64,000 nt of DNA from Roseomonas genomospecies 6 (GCF_008365375.1 NZ_QOKW01000021.1:1-64000), one strand, 5' to 3'; shown: positions 39,710-50,281, counted from the stretch's first letter. Notes: a model not told the origin generated them from the letters alone. Numbers and translations: made by a program.

Positions 39710-41635
39710 GTGCTGAACGTGACCCCGAACGACAAGACGCCGCTTCTCGACCTCGTCCACACCCCCGCCGACCTGCGCGCGCTCAAGCCCGAACAGCTCC
39801 GCCAACTGGCCGACGAGCTGCGCACCGAGACCATCAGCGCGGTGTCGGTGACCGGCGGGCATCTGGGCGCCGGGCTGGGGGTGGTCGAACTGACCGTCGC
39901 CTTGCATTACGTGTTCGAGACCCCCCAGGACCGTCTGATCTGGGACGTCGGGCACCAATGCTACCCGCACAAGATCCTGACCGGCCGCCGCGACCGAATC
40001 CGCACCCTGCGCATGGGTGGCGGGCTGTCGGGCTTCACCAACCGGTCGGAAAGCGAATACGACCCGTTCGGCGCCGGCCACAGCTCCACCTCCATCTCCG
40101 CGGGTTTGGGCATGGCGGTGGCGCGCGACCAATTGGGCCGCGACAACCATGTGATCGCCGTGATCGGCGACGGCGCGATGAGCGCCGGCATGGCCTACGA
40201 GGCGATGAACAACGCCGGGTCGGCGAACAGCAAGCTGATCGTCATCCTGAACGACAACGACATGTCCATCGCGCCCCCGGTCGGCGCGATGAGCGCGTAC
40301 CTGTCGCGGCTGATCTCCTCCAAGCCTTACCTGTCGTTGCGCCATCTGGCGAAGGACATCGCGGAGCAGTTGCCGCGCCCGCTGCGCACGGCGGCGCGCC
40401 GGGCGGAGGAGTACGCCCGCGGCATGGTCACCGGCGGCACGCTGTTCGAGGAGCTGGGCTTCTACTACATCGGCCCGATCGACGGGCACAATCTGGACCA
40501 TCTGCTGCCCGTCCTCCAGAACGTGCGCGACGCCGACGACGACAAGCCCGTGCTGATCCACGTCGTCACCAAGAAGGGCAAGGGCTACGGCCCCGCCGAG
40601 GCGTCCGCCGACAAGCTGCACGCGGTGGCCAAGTTCGACGTGGTCACCGGCACCCAGGCCAAGCCCAAGTCCAACGCCCCGACCTACACCCGCGTCTTCG
40701 CCAACGCCCTGATCGCCGAGGCCGAGCGCGACCCGGCCATCCTGGGCATCACCGCCGCCATGCCGTCCGGCACCGGGCTCGACCTGTTCGCCCAGCGCTT
40801 CCCGTCCCGCTGCTTCGACGTCGGCATCGCCGAGCAGCACGCGGTGACCTTCGCCGCCGGGCTCGCGACCGAGGGCTTCAAGCCCTTCTGCGCGATCTAC
40901 TCGACCTTCCTGCAGCGCGCCTACGACCAGCTCGTCCACGACGTGGTGCTGCAACGCCTGCCGGTGCGCTTCGCGCTCGACCGCGCCGGTCTGGTCGGGG
41001 CGGACGGGGCGACCCACGCCGGGGCCTTCGACGTGGCCTATCTGGGCTGCCTGCCCGACATCGTGCTGATGGCCGCGGCGGACGAGCTGGAGCTGATGCA
41101 CATGGTGGCGACCAGCGCCGCCATCGACGACCGCGCCTCGGCGCTGCGTTACCCGCGCGGCGAGGGGGTGGGGCTGGAATTGCCGGAGCGCGGCGCGGTT
41201 CTGCCCATCGGCAAGGGGCGGATCGTCCAGGAAGGCACCAAGGTGGCGATCCTCAGCTACGGCACGCGCCTGGGCGAGGCGCGCAAGGCGGCGGCGGAGT
41301 TGGGGGCGCGGGGCCTGTCGACGACGGTGGCTGACGCCCGCTTCGCCAAGCCGCTGGACGAGGAGCTGGTGCGCCGGCTGGCGCTGGAGCACGAGGTGCT
41401 GATCACCATCGAGGAGGGCTCGGTCGGCGGCTTCGGCAGCTTCGTGCTGCAGTACCTTGCGATGGCCGGGCTGTTGGACGGCGGGCTGAAGATCCGCCCG
41501 ATGGTCCTGCCCGACCGCTTCCTCGACCATGACAACCCGGCCAAGCAGTACGAGGAGGCCGGGCTCGCCGCCCGCCACATCGTCGCCACCGCCTTGCAGG
41601 CGCTGGGGATCGAAGCGGCGGCGGTGCGCGCCTGA
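39710..41635 (+). CDS. dxs: 1-Deoxy-D-xylulose-5-phosphate synthase
   Basis: A 641-residue thiamine-diphosphate enzyme starting the MEP isoprenoid pathway. It shows VTGGHLGAGLGVVELTVALHYVF, the TPP motif GDGAMSAGMAYEAMNNAG, and the transketolase central part with GIAEQHAVTFAAGLA. The start is GTG 39710 after GGAGGA; a second GTG at 39719 is an alternative. Confidence 0.97.
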   Translation: MLNVTPNDKTPLLDLVHTPADLRALKPEQLRQLADELRTETISAVSVTGGHLGAGLGVVELTVALHYVFETPQDRLIWDVGHQCYPHKILTGRRDRIRTLRMGGGLSGFTNRSESEYDPFGAGHSSTSISAGLGMAVARDQLGRDNHVIAVIGDGAMSAGMAYEAMNNAGSANSKLIVILNDNDMSIAPPVGAMSAYLSRLISSKPYLSLRHLAKDIAEQLPRPLRTAARRAEEYARGMVTGGTLFEELGFYYIGPIDGHNLDHLLPVLQNVRDADDDKPVLIHVVTKKGKGYGPAEASADKLHAVAKFDVVTGTQAKPKSNAPTYTRVFANALIAEAERDPAILGITAAMPSGTGLDLFAQRFPSRCFDVGIAEQHAVTFAAGLATEGFKPFCAIYSTFLQRAYDQLVHDVVLQRLPVRFALDRAGLVGADGATHAGAFDVAYLGCLPDIVLMAAADELELMHMVATSAAIDDRASALRYPRGEGVGLELPERGAVLPIGKGRIVQEGTKVAILSYGTRLGEARKAAAELGARGLSTTVADARFAKPLDEELVRRLALEHEVLITIEEGSVGGFGSFVLQYLAMAGLLDGGLKIRPMVLPDRFLDHDNPAKQYEEAGLAARHIVATALQALGIEAAAVRA

Positions 41636-41675
41636 AGCCGGAAGGAAAGCGCTCCCGGTCGAGCCTGGACGAAGG

Positions 41676-41692
41676 GGCTAATGCCATTAGCC
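41676..41692 (+). promoter_or_regulatory. 17-bp perfect palindrome between dxs and the kinase gene
   Basis: GGCTAATG, C, CATTAGCC (41676-41692). It is enclosed by a wider pair GAAAGCGC (41645-41652) and GCGCTTTC (41707-41714), so the whole 70 bp can fold as a long stem-loop ending in TTTC. It may be the dxs terminator, an operator for the downstream kinase, or both. Confidence 0.45.
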
Positions 41693-41783
41693 TAAGGTCG
41701 GGCGGGGCGCTTTCTCTGGTGTGGTTGGGACCGCTGTCTTACAATTCGAAAACAATAGTTAATGAACGATCCGGCAGGACTGG

Positions 41784-42779
41784 GTGTTGTCTGATATGCC
41801 TCAGGTGTTTGCAGCGGGTGCTGGGCGCGCATCCGACGAGAATGGCGCTTCGGCTCCGGACAGCCAGGGGATGTTCCGGTCCATCGTGGAGGCGTCTCCG
41901 ACGCCGACGGCGGTGATCGACGGGGCGTCCTTTCGCTGTCTCTACGCCAACGCGACCATGCGCGCTCTCGGCCTGGGCCCGGGGCACCCGTTGGCGGACC
42001 GCTTCCCGGAGGCTTCCGCCGAGCGGCTTGCCGAGACCCTGCGCAACGGCGAGAGCGCCCGCCTGCGCCTCACGGGGCCGGAGGAGGTGTCCTGGAGCCT
42101 GAGCCTGACCGCTCTGGACGGCGGGCCGTCCCTGCTGGTCACCCTGCGCCCGTCCGAAGCGGAGTCGGGCGAAACCGCCCATCATCACGCGCGGGAGGTC
42201 AGCCACCGGGTCAAGAACACGCTCCAGCTCGTGTCGAGCCTGCTGACGCTCCAGACCCTGTCGGCCAAGGACCCCGACATGCGCCGGGCCTTTCAGGAGG
42301 CTTGCGGCCGCATCGGCACGGTGACCCAGGCGCATCAGCGCGTTCACGCCGCCGCCCGCGGAAGCCTCGTCGATTTCGGCGCTTACCTGAGCGACGCCTG
42401 CCGGGAGATGGAGAATCATTTCGCGGTCGGCGGGCCGGAACGCCGCATCACCGTGACCGTGGATCAGGCGATGCTGCCGGTGGATTCGGTGATCCCGCTC
42501 GCCCTGATCGTCAACGAACTGGTCGGCAACGCCACCAAATACGCCTACGCGCCGGGCAGTCCCGGGGAGATCGAGGTCAGCCTCGTGCCGCGGGAAGAGG
42601 GCGGACGCCGTCTGACCGTCGCCGACCATGGGCGCGGCCTGCCGCCGGGCTTCGAGGTCGCGCGGGCCGACTCGCTGGGCATGAAGGTGTCGCGGGCCTT
42701 CGCCGGGCAATTGAAGGGCAAGCTGCGGGCGGAGCCGAACGTCCCCGGCGCACGCTTCGTCCTGGACCTGCCGTTCTGA
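41784..42779 (+). CDS. PAS-containing sensor histidine kinase, HWE/HisKA_2 type
   Basis: 331 residues. A PAS-like domain lies at about 30-125 (FRSIVEASPTPTAVIDGASF). The HisKA_2-type phospho-acceptor region is HHHAREVSHRVKNTLQLVSS, and an ATPase domain has VNELVGNATKYAY and VADHGRGLPPGF. No membrane helix, so it is a cytoplasmic sensor. Kinases of this type often feed the alphaproteobacterial general stress response, but no phyR or ecfG is nearby. The start is GTG 41784 or ATG 41796. Confidence 0.88.
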   Translation: MLSDMPQVFAAGAGRASDENGASAPDSQGMFRSIVEASPTPTAVIDGASFRCLYANATMRALGLGPGHPLADRFPEASAERLAETLRNGESARLRLTGPEEVSWSLSLTALDGGPSLLVTLRPSEAESGETAHHHAREVSHRVKNTLQLVSSLLTLQTLSAKDPDMRRAFQEACGRIGTVTQAHQRVHAAARGSLVDFGAYLSDACREMENHFAVGGPERRITVTVDQAMLPVDSVIPLALIVNELVGNATKYAYAPGSPGEIEVSLVPREEGGRRLTVADHGRGLPPGFEVARADSLGMKVSRAFAGQLKGKLRAEPNVPGARFVLDLPF

Positions 42780-42868
42780 CCCTTCTTCGCCTGTGACGGC
42801 TCTTCGCCTCTTGCCGAACGCCGCGTCCTGCGCCATGCATCCACCCGCTTTGATGACGGAGTCGTGAG

Positions 42869-43612
<744 letters not shown>

Positions 43613-43621
43613 CGGCTCCGC

Positions 43622-44350
43622 TCAGTCGTCCAGCGCGAAGGCCACGGCGGCGGCGGCGTGGAGCGCCGTCGTATTGAAAATCGGGAAATCCGGACGGTCG
43701 GCCTGATCGACCAGCAGGAAGATTTCGGTGCAGCCGAGAATCACCCCCTGTGCCCCTTCGGCGGCCAGCCGGTCGATGATATCCAGGTAACGCGCCTTGG
43801 ACTCCGGACGCAGATCGCGCCGCACCAGCTCGTCGAAGATGATGCGGTCCACCGCGGCCTTCTCCGGATCGGAGGGCACCAGGATTTCCACCCCGAAACG
43901 CTCCTGGTAGCGGCGGTGAAGATCGTCGGACAGCATCGTCGGCATGGTGCCCAGCAGAGCGACCCGAGACAGGCCGGCGTCCCGGATCGCCGCGCCGGTC
44001 GGATCGGCGATGTGGATGAAGGGCGTGGCGCGCTCGGCCATGATCGGCTCGACCACGCGGTGCATGGTGTTCGACACGCACAGGATCACGTCCGCCCCGG
44101 CGCGCTCCAGCGCGTCCACCTTGCCGGACAGGTAGCGGTGCGCGGCCTGCCATTCGTTCTGCCGGACGAAATGCTCGAAGTTGCCGAAATTGACGCTGAC
44201 GATGACGATCTCGCCGTTGTCCCAGCCGCCGAGCCGGGCGTTCAGCCCTTCGTTCAGCATGCGGTAATATTCGGCGGTGGCCTGGTTGCTCATGCCGCCG
44301 AGGACGCCGATGGTCTTCTGGGGCAGGGGCCGGGCGGCTGGTTTCGTCAT
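43622..44350 (-). CDS. Aspartate/glutamate racemase family protein
   Basis: 242 residues from ATG 44350 (MTKPAARPLPQKTIGVLGGM). Both catalytic cysteines are visible: VILCVSNTMH and VILGCTEIFLL. GGMSNQATAEYYRMLNEG is close to the YgeA-type aspartate racemases rather than MurI. The real substrate could be another amino acid. It is convergent with tlyA and follows the PccR-like gene. Confidence 0.88.
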   Translation of the reverse strand: MTKPAARPLPQKTIGVLGGMSNQATAEYYRMLNEGLNARLGGWDNGEIVIVSVNFGNFEHFVRQNEWQAAHRYLSGKVDALERAGADVILCVSNTMHRVVEPIMAERATPFIHIADPTGAAIRDAGLSRVALLGTMPTMLSDDLHRRYQERFGVEILVPSDPEKAAVDRIIFDELVRRDLRPESKARYLDIIDRLAAEGAQGVILGCTEIFLLVDQADRPDFPIFNTTALHAAAAVAFALDD

Positions 44351-44411
44351 GTCGTGATCCCGTCGGTTGAGGCGGCGGATGATAGAGCGGGCGGGAGGAC
44401 CCGCCAACCGC

Positions 44412-45860
44412 TCACACCTTGTCCACGGCCTGCCCTTCCTGCGTGAACAGGTACGGCACGAAGCTGCGGTGGTGCTCGTCCACCGACAACTGGCTGCCGA
44501 TGGGCGGGAAGGCGCGCTGCTGGCAGTCGGTGCGCTCGCAGATGCGGCAGTTCACGCCGATGGGGACGGCGGCGGCCTCGTTGGAGGTGTCGATGCCGGC
44601 GGCGTAGACGATCTCGTTGGCGTGGGTCGCCTCGCAGCCCAGCCCCACGGCGAACTGGCGCGACGGCTTCAGATAGGCGCCGCCGCGCTTGGTCACCGTG
44701 CGGGCGATGCCGATGTAGGTGGTGCGGTCGGGCATGGTGGCGAACTGCACCAGGATCTTGCCGGGCTGGGCGAAGGCCTCGTGCACGTTCCACAGCGGGC
44801 AGGCGCCGCCGAATCGCGCGAAGTGGAAGCGCGTGGCCGAATGGCGCTTGGTGATGTTGCCGGCCATATCCACCCGCACGAAGTAGAAGGGCAGGCCCCG
44901 CGCCCCCGGCCTCTGCAGGGTGGACAGCCGGTGGCAGACCTGCTCGAAGCTGGCGCCGAAGCGGCTTTGCAACTGCTCCACGTCGTGGCGCAGCGCGCGG
45001 GCCTGGGCGGCGAAGGCGCGGTAGGGCAGGACCAGCGCGCCCGCGAAGTAGTTCGCAAGCCCGACCCGGCAGATCGACCGCGCGTCCTCGCTGGAGAATT
45101 TCGCCTGGGCGACCAGATCCTCGATCATGTCGCCGAATCCCAGCAGGGCGATCTGGTGCGCCATGTGGAAGGCGCGGCTCGGGCCGTTCAGCAGGGCGGA
45201 CAGGCGCAGCGTGCCGGTGCTTTCGTCGTAGCTGCGCATGGCCGTCTCGCCGTCGTCGGCGACGATCTTCACCCGCACGTCGTGCCGCCGCTTCAGATAG
45301 GCGGCCAACTCGTTCAGCAAGGCGCCGGAGTGGATCTTCTCGGTGTCCCACAGCTTTTCCGCCGCTTCGTCCAGCGGGCCGATGTAGTTGTTGCAGTAGT
45401 GGAAATAGTCGCGGACCTCCTCGTAAGGGAACTGAGGCCCGGCGAAGGTGTCGCTCTGTTCCTGGTTCGACAGGCTGTCGGCCAGCGATTGCACCCGCTC
45501 GTGCAGTTTCTGGTAGGCTTGATGCAGGCTCAGCACGCGGCGGGCCAGTTCGGGGCTGGAGCCCACGGCGCTGCGCAGTTCCGCGTTCGTCAGCGGCGCT
45601 CCGGCGAACAGGGGGTCGGCCAGGGCCTCGCGCAGGTCGGCGACCAGACGGCTGTCCTCGTCCTCCACGAAGTTGGACAGGTCCACCTCGAACACGGCGG
45701 AGATCTTCAGCAGGACCGGCAGGGTCAGCGGACGCTGGTTGTTCTCGATCTGATTCAGATAGCTCGGCGACAGGTCCAGCGTCTTGGCGAGCGCCGCCTG
45801 GGTCAGCCCACGCTGCTCGCGCAGCCGGCGGAGCTTGTAGCCGAGGAAGAGCTTTTGCAT
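44412..45860 (-). CDS. pccR: Short-chain acyl-CoA responsive regulator, ScfR/PccR family
   Basis: 482 residues. An N-terminal XRE helix-turn-helix (GYKLRRLREQRGLTQAALAK, SPSYLNQIENNQRPLT) is followed by an ImmA/IrrE-like region without the HExxH zinc site (FHMAHQIALLG). The C-terminal DUF2083 domain carries a Cys cluster (CEATHANEIVYAAG, NCRICERTDCQQRAFPP). This is the architecture of PccR, RamB and MccR regulators. It diverges from pccB, and a PccR-type operator lies in the shared control region, so it most likely activates propionyl-CoA carboxylase genes. Confidence 0.9.
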   Translation of the reverse strand: MQKLFLGYKLRRLREQRGLTQAALAKTLDLSPSYLNQIENNQRPLTLPVLLKISAVFEVDLSNFVEDEDSRLVADLREALADPLFAGAPLTNAELRSAVGSSPELARRVLSLHQAYQKLHERVQSLADSLSNQEQSDTFAGPQFPYEEVRDYFHYCNNYIGPLDEAAEKLWDTEKIHSGALLNELAAYLKRRHDVRVKIVADDGETAMRSYDESTGTLRLSALLNGPSRAFHMAHQIALLGFGDMIEDLVAQAKFSSEDARSICRVGLANYFAGALVLPYRAFAAQARALRHDVEQLQSRFGASFEQVCHRLSTLQRPGARGLPFYFVRVDMAGNITKRHSATRFHFARFGGACPLWNVHEAFAQPGKILVQFATMPDRTTYIGIARTVTKRGGAYLKPSRQFAVGLGCEATHANEIVYAAGIDTSNEAAAVPIGVNCRICERTDCQQRAFPPIGSQLSVDEHHRSFVPYLFTQEGQAVDKV

Positions 45861-45929
45861 GGAAATTGCCTACCACCGAAAGATTATGTCAAAGTGCATA
45901 TTCGCAATCTTGGCAAACCGTGCGCTGCG

Positions 45930-45949
45930 TTTGCAAATATGTTCGCAAC
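45930..45949 (+). promoter_or_regulatory. Predicted PccR operator
   Basis: TTTGCAAA (45930-45937), four bases, then TTCGCAAC (45942-45949). This matches the reported PccR pattern TTTGCAAA-N4-TTTGCAAA in all eight positions of the first half and six of eight in the second. It lies between the divergent regulator and pccB. Related half sites (TTCGCAAT, TTGGCAAA) occur just upstream at 45901-45917. Confidence 0.75.
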
Positions 45950-46080
45950 TTCGCACATTTTTAGCGCCCGGCCAATTGCCCTCTTGTGAATCCTGTGAAT
46001 AATCCAGGCGTTCCGGTGAGGGGGCCGCTGCCACAAGGTTCGCAAGGTCCTCCGCCGCTCGCCAAAGTGGGAAACGCCTG

Positions 46081-47613
46081 ATGCAAGAAATTCTGGCCAA
46101 GTTGGACGCCATGCGCTCCGGGGCGCGGCTGGGCGGCGGTGAAAAGCGCATCGCCTCCCAGCATGCCAAGGGCAAGCTGACCGCGCGCGAGCGCATCGAA
46201 CTCTTCCTCGACGAAGGCTCGTTCGAGGAGTTCGACATGTTCGTGCAGCACCGCTGCAACGACTTCGGCATGGAAGGCCAGAAGGTTCCCGGCGACGGCG
46301 TCGTCACCGGCCACGGCACGGTGAACGGGCGTCTCGTCTTCGTCTTCAGCCAGGACTTCACGGTCTTCGGCGGCTCGCTGTCGGAAGCGCACGCCGAGAA
46401 GATCTGCAAGATCATGGATCAGGCGATGAAGGTCGGCGCGCCGGTCATCGGCCTGAACGATTCGGGCGGCGCCCGCATCCAGGAGGGCGTGGCCTCGCTC
46501 GGCGGCTACGCCGAGGTGTTCCAGCGCAACGTCAACGCCTCGGGCGTCATCCCGCAGATCTCCCTGATCATGGGGCCGTGCGCGGGCGGGGCGGTGTATT
46601 CGCCGGCCATGACCGACTTCATCTTCATGGTGAAGGACAGCTCCTACATGTTCGTGACCGGCCCGGACGTGGTGAAGACGGTCACGCACGAGGTGGTCAC
46701 GGCGGAAGAGCTGGGCGGTGCCGTCACGCACTCCAGCAAGTCCGGCGTTGCCGACATGGCCTTCGAGAACGACGTGGAGGCGCTGCTGCAACTGCGCCGC
46801 TTCATCGACTTCCTGCCGGCCTCCAACCGCGAGCGGGCGCCGGAGCGTCCCTGCACCGACCCGATCGACCGCGACGACCTGTCGCTCGACACGCTGGTGC
46901 CGGAGAACCCGAACAAGCCCTACGACATGAAGGAGCTGATCCTCAAGACGGTCGACGAGGGCGACTTCTTCGAGCTTCAGCCGGACTACGCCAAGAACAT
47001 CATCATCGGCTTCGGCCGCATGAACGGCAGCACGGTCGGCATCGTCGCCAACCAGCCGATGGTGCTCGCCGGCTGCCTGGACATCGACAGTTCCAAGAAG
47101 GCCGCGCGCTTCGTGCGCTTCTGCGACGCCTTCGAGATTCCGATCCTCACCCTGGTGGACGTCCCCGGCTTCATGCCCGGCACCTCGCAGGAATATGGCG
47201 GCATCATCAAGCACGGCGCGAAGCTGCTGTTCGCCTACGCCGAGGCCACCGTGCCGAAGATCACCGTCATCACGCGCAAGGCCTACGGCGGCGCCTATGA
47301 CGTGATGGCGTCCAAGCATCTGCGCGGCGACATCAACTACGCCTGGCCGTCGGCGGAGATCGCGGTGATGGGGCCGAAGGGTGCGGTGGAGATCATCTTC
47401 CGCGGCGACATCGGCGACACCGCCAAGATCGAGGCGCGGACCGAGGAATACCGGCAGAAGTTCGCCAACCCGTTCGTCGCGGCGTCGCGCGGCTACATCG
47501 ACGACGTCATCATGCCGCACGGCACCCGCCGGCGCGTCATCAAGGCGCTGTCCATGCTGAAGAACAAGCAGCTCCAGAATCCCTGGCGCAAGCACGACAA
47601 CATCCCGCTCTGA
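46081..47613 (+). CDS. pccB: Propionyl-CoA carboxylase beta chain
   Basis: A 510-residue carboxyltransferase subunit. It has the glycine-rich acyl-CoA and biotin sites SGGARIQEGVASLGGYAEVF, GPCAGGAVYSPAMTDF and VDVPGFMPGTSQEYGG. Together with PccA it converts propionyl-CoA to methylmalonyl-CoA. The weak ribosome site is GGGAA. Followed after 14 bp by pccA. Confidence 0.96.
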   Translation: MQEILAKLDAMRSGARLGGGEKRIASQHAKGKLTARERIELFLDEGSFEEFDMFVQHRCNDFGMEGQKVPGDGVVTGHGTVNGRLVFVFSQDFTVFGGSLSEAHAEKICKIMDQAMKVGAPVIGLNDSGGARIQEGVASLGGYAEVFQRNVNASGVIPQISLIMGPCAGGAVYSPAMTDFIFMVKDSSYMFVTGPDVVKTVTHEVVTAEELGGAVTHSSKSGVADMAFENDVEALLQLRRFIDFLPASNRERAPERPCTDPIDRDDLSLDTLVPENPNKPYDMKELILKTVDEGDFFELQPDYAKNIIIGFGRMNGSTVGIVANQPMVLAGCLDIDSSKKAARFVRFCDAFEIPILTLVDVPGFMPGTSQEYGGIIKHGAKLLFAYAEATVPKITVITRKAYGGAYDVMASKHLRGDINYAWPSAEIAVMGPKGAVEIIFRGDIGDTAKIEARTEEYRQKFANPFVAASRGYIDDVIMPHGTRRRVIKALSMLKNKQLQNPWRKHDNIPL

Positions 47614-47627
47614 AGGCGCGCCGCCCC

Positions 47628-49637
47628 ATGACGACCATGTTCTCCAAGATCCTGATCGCGAACCGCGGCGAGATCGCCTGCCGCGTCATCCGCACGGCGC
47701 GCCGCATGGGCATCAAGACGGTCGCCGTCTATTCCGATGCCGACAAGAACGCCCTGCACGTCGAGATGGCCGACGAGGCCGTCCACATCGGCGCCGCCCC
47801 CTCGGCGCAGAGCTACTTGCTGATCGACCGCATCGTCGACGCCTGCAAGAAGACCGGTGCCCAGGCCGTCCATCCCGGCTACGGCTTCCTGTCGGAGAAG
47901 CGCGAGTTCCAGGAGGCGCTAGCCGCCGCCGGGGTCGCCTTCATCGGCCCGGACGCCCACGCCATCCAGGCCATGGGCGACAAGATCGAGTCCAAGAAGC
48001 TGGCCAAGGCCGCGGGCGTCAGCACGGTGCCCGGCTATCTGGGCGTCATCGCCGACGACAACGAGGCGGTCACCATCGCCCGCGACATCGGCTATCCGGT
48101 GATGATCAAGGCGTCGGCGGGCGGCGGCGGCAAGGGCATGCGCGTGGCCTGGAACGACGAGGAGGCCCGCGAAGGCTTCCGGTCGGCCCAGAACGAGGCG
48201 CGCTCCTCCTTCGCCGACGACCGCGTCTTCGTCGAGAAGTACATCCAGCAGCCGCGCCACATCGAGATCCAGGTGCTGGCGGATGGGCAGGGCACGGCCC
48301 TGTATCTGGGCGAGCGTGAATGCTCGATCCAGCGCCGCCACCAGAAGGTCATCGAAGAGGCGCCGTCGCCCTTCCTCGACGCCGCGACCCGCAAGGCGAT
48401 GGGCGAGCAGGCCGTGGCGCTGGCCCGCGCCGTGGACTACAAGTCCGCCGGCACGGTCGAGTTCATCGTCGACGCGGAGCGCAACTTCTACTTCCTGGAG
48501 ATGAACACGCGCCTTCAGGTGGAGCATCCGGTCACCGAGCTGATCACCGGCCTCGACCTCGTGGAACTGATGATCCGCGTCGCGGCGGGCGAGAAGCTCA
48601 CTCTGAAGCAGGACGACATCCACCTGCACGGCTGGGCCATCGAGTCCCGCGTCTATGCGGAGGACCCCTTCCGCAACTTCCTGCCCTCCACCGGCCGGCT
48701 GACCCATTACCGCCCGCCGTCGGAGGACCCGCATGTCCGCGTGGACACCGGCGTCTACGAGGGCGGCGAGATCTCCATGTTCTACGACCCCATGATCGCC
48801 AAGCTGTGCAGTTGGGGTTCCACGCGCGACGCCGCCATCGCCCGCATGCGCGAGGCGCTGGACCAGTATTACATCCGCGGCGTCAGCCACAACATTCCGT
48901 TCCTCGCCTCGCTGATGGCCAACCAGCGCTTCGTCGAAGGCCGGCTGACCACCAACTTCATCGCCGAGGAATACCCGAACGGCTTCCACGCCACCGACCT
49001 GCCGCCGGAGGACCCGGCGATCCTGATCGCCGTGGCCGCCGTGATCCACCGCTGCCTGAACGACCGCGACATCCAGATCACCGGCAAGATGCCGGGCAAC
49101 AAGGTCCGGGTGCGCGACGACTGGGTCGTCGTGATGGACGGCAAGCAGCATCCGGTCCATGTCCATCCGGTGGACGGCAGCCCGCAGCGCATCGGCTACT
49201 CCGTCGATTTCGAGGGCAAGCACCGCGTGGTGTGGAGCGACTGGAACCTGGGCGAGCCGCTGTTCCGCGGCACCGTGGACGGTCACCATGTCTGCGTCCA
49301 GGTGGACCGCGCGGGCGTGGGTTACCGTCTGTCCCACTCCGGCAGCCAGGCGCTGGTGAAGGTGCTGACGCCGAACGCGGCGCGGCTGGACGCGCTGATG
49401 CCGGTGAAGGCGCCGCCGGACATGTCGAAGTTCCTGCTGTCGCCGATGCCCGGCCTGCTCGTCTCGGTCGCCGTCACCGAGGGGCAGGAGGTCAAGGCCG
49501 GCGAGGTGCTGGCCGTGGTCGAGGCGATGAAGATGGAAAACATCCTGCGCGCGGCGCAGGATGGCACGGTGTCCAAGGTGCACGCGACGCCCGGCTCCAG
49601 CCTGGCGGTCGATCAGAAGATCCTGGAGTTCGCGTGA
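47628..49637 (+). CDS. pccA: Propionyl-CoA/acetyl-CoA carboxylase alpha chain, biotin-containing
   Basis: 669 residues: biotin carboxylase (ATP-grasp; KASAGGGGKGMRVAW, EMNTRLQVEHPVTELITG), a BT-type linker domain, and a C-terminal biotin carrier with the biotinyl lysine in VEAMKMENIL near residue 635. The length and order are those of the propionyl-CoA carboxylase alpha family. It lies in an operon with pccB and bioY. Confidence 0.95.
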   Translation: MTTMFSKILIANRGEIACRVIRTARRMGIKTVAVYSDADKNALHVEMADEAVHIGAAPSAQSYLLIDRIVDACKKTGAQAVHPGYGFLSEKREFQEALAAAGVAFIGPDAHAIQAMGDKIESKKLAKAAGVSTVPGYLGVIADDNEAVTIARDIGYPVMIKASAGGGGKGMRVAWNDEEAREGFRSAQNEARSSFADDRVFVEKYIQQPRHIEIQVLADGQGTALYLGERECSIQRRHQKVIEEAPSPFLDAATRKAMGEQAVALARAVDYKSAGTVEFIVDAERNFYFLEMNTRLQVEHPVTELITGLDLVELMIRVAAGEKLTLKQDDIHLHGWAIESRVYAEDPFRNFLPSTGRLTHYRPPSEDPHVRVDTGVYEGGEISMFYDPMIAKLCSWGSTRDAAIARMREALDQYYIRGVSHNIPFLASLMANQRFVEGRLTTNFIAEEYPNGFHATDLPPEDPAILIAVAAVIHRCLNDRDIQITGKMPGNKVRVRDDWVVVMDGKQHPVHVHPVDGSPQRIGYSVDFEGKHRVVWSDWNLGEPLFRGTVDGHHVCVQVDRAGVGYRLSHSGSQALVKVLTPNAARLDALMPVKAPPDMSKFLLSPMPGLLVSVAVTEGQEVKAGEVLAVVEAMKMENILRAAQDGTVSKVHATPGSSLAVDQKILEFA

Positions 49638-49676
49638 GCCAAGCGGGCTCCGACAAAGAGGGAAAGGTGAAGGACG

Positions 49677-50270
49677 ATGGCTTACGCAAACACGCTGACG
49701 CAGCGTGCCTCTTCGCTTCTTGAGACGGTCGCCCCGCGGGGCGGCCTGCTCACCGCCGCCACCGCGGCGGTTCTGGGCAGCCTGCTGCTGGCCGCCTCGG
49801 CCAAGGTGCAGGTGCCCTTCTGGCCGGTTCCGATGACGATGCAGAGCATGGTCGTCATCCTGCTGGGCATGGCCTACGGCAGCCGCCTCGCCACGGCGAC
49901 GGTGCTGCTGTACCTGCTCGAAGGTCTGGCCGGCCTGCCGGTCTTCGCGGGTCCGGGCGCCGGCCCGGCCTACATGGCCGGTCCGACCGCCGGTTATCTG
50001 CTGGGCTTCGTTCTGGCCGCCGGTGTCACCGGCTGGCTGGCCGAGCGCGGCTGGGACCGCAGCCCGGTCAAGGCCGTCGCCGCCCTGGCGATCGGCCATG
50101 CCCTGCTGTTCGTTCCGGGTGTCGCCTGGATGGCCGTCCTGTTCGGCGGCGAGAAGGCCGTCGCTCTCGGTCTGACGCCGTTCCTGGCCGCCACGGTCCT
50201 GAAGACCGCGCTGGGTGCCGCGATCATGCAGGCCGCCTGGAAGGTCGTCACCCGCCGGTCGCAGGCGTAA
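49677..50270 (+). CDS. bioY: Biotin transporter BioY
   Basis: A 197-residue S-component of the biotin ECF transporter. It has six membrane segments and the family motifs PFWPVPMTMQSMVVILLG, GLAGLPVFAGPGAGPAYMAG-like text and PTAGYLLGF. It starts 39 bp after pccA, with GAGGGAAAGG upstream, so it is probably co-expressed to feed biotin to PccA. No bioMN genes are nearby and no BioR box (TTATCTATAA) was seen in front. Confidence 0.95.
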   Translation: MAYANTLTQRASSLLETVAPRGGLLTAATAAVLGSLLLAASAKVQVPFWPVPMTMQSMVVILLGMAYGSRLATATVLLYLLEGLAGLPVFAGPGAGPAYMAGPTAGYLLGFVLAAGVTGWLAERGWDRSPVKAVAALAIGHALLFVPGVAWMAVLFGGEKAVALGLTPFLAATVLKTALGAAIMQAAWKVVTRRSQA

Positions 50271-50281
50271 GAGTACGGGTT

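Noticed and set aside
38756..41578. A 940-codon minus-strand frame opposite xseB, ispA and dxs
   Set aside because: Shadow of three well-known genes; no ribosome site or family pattern.
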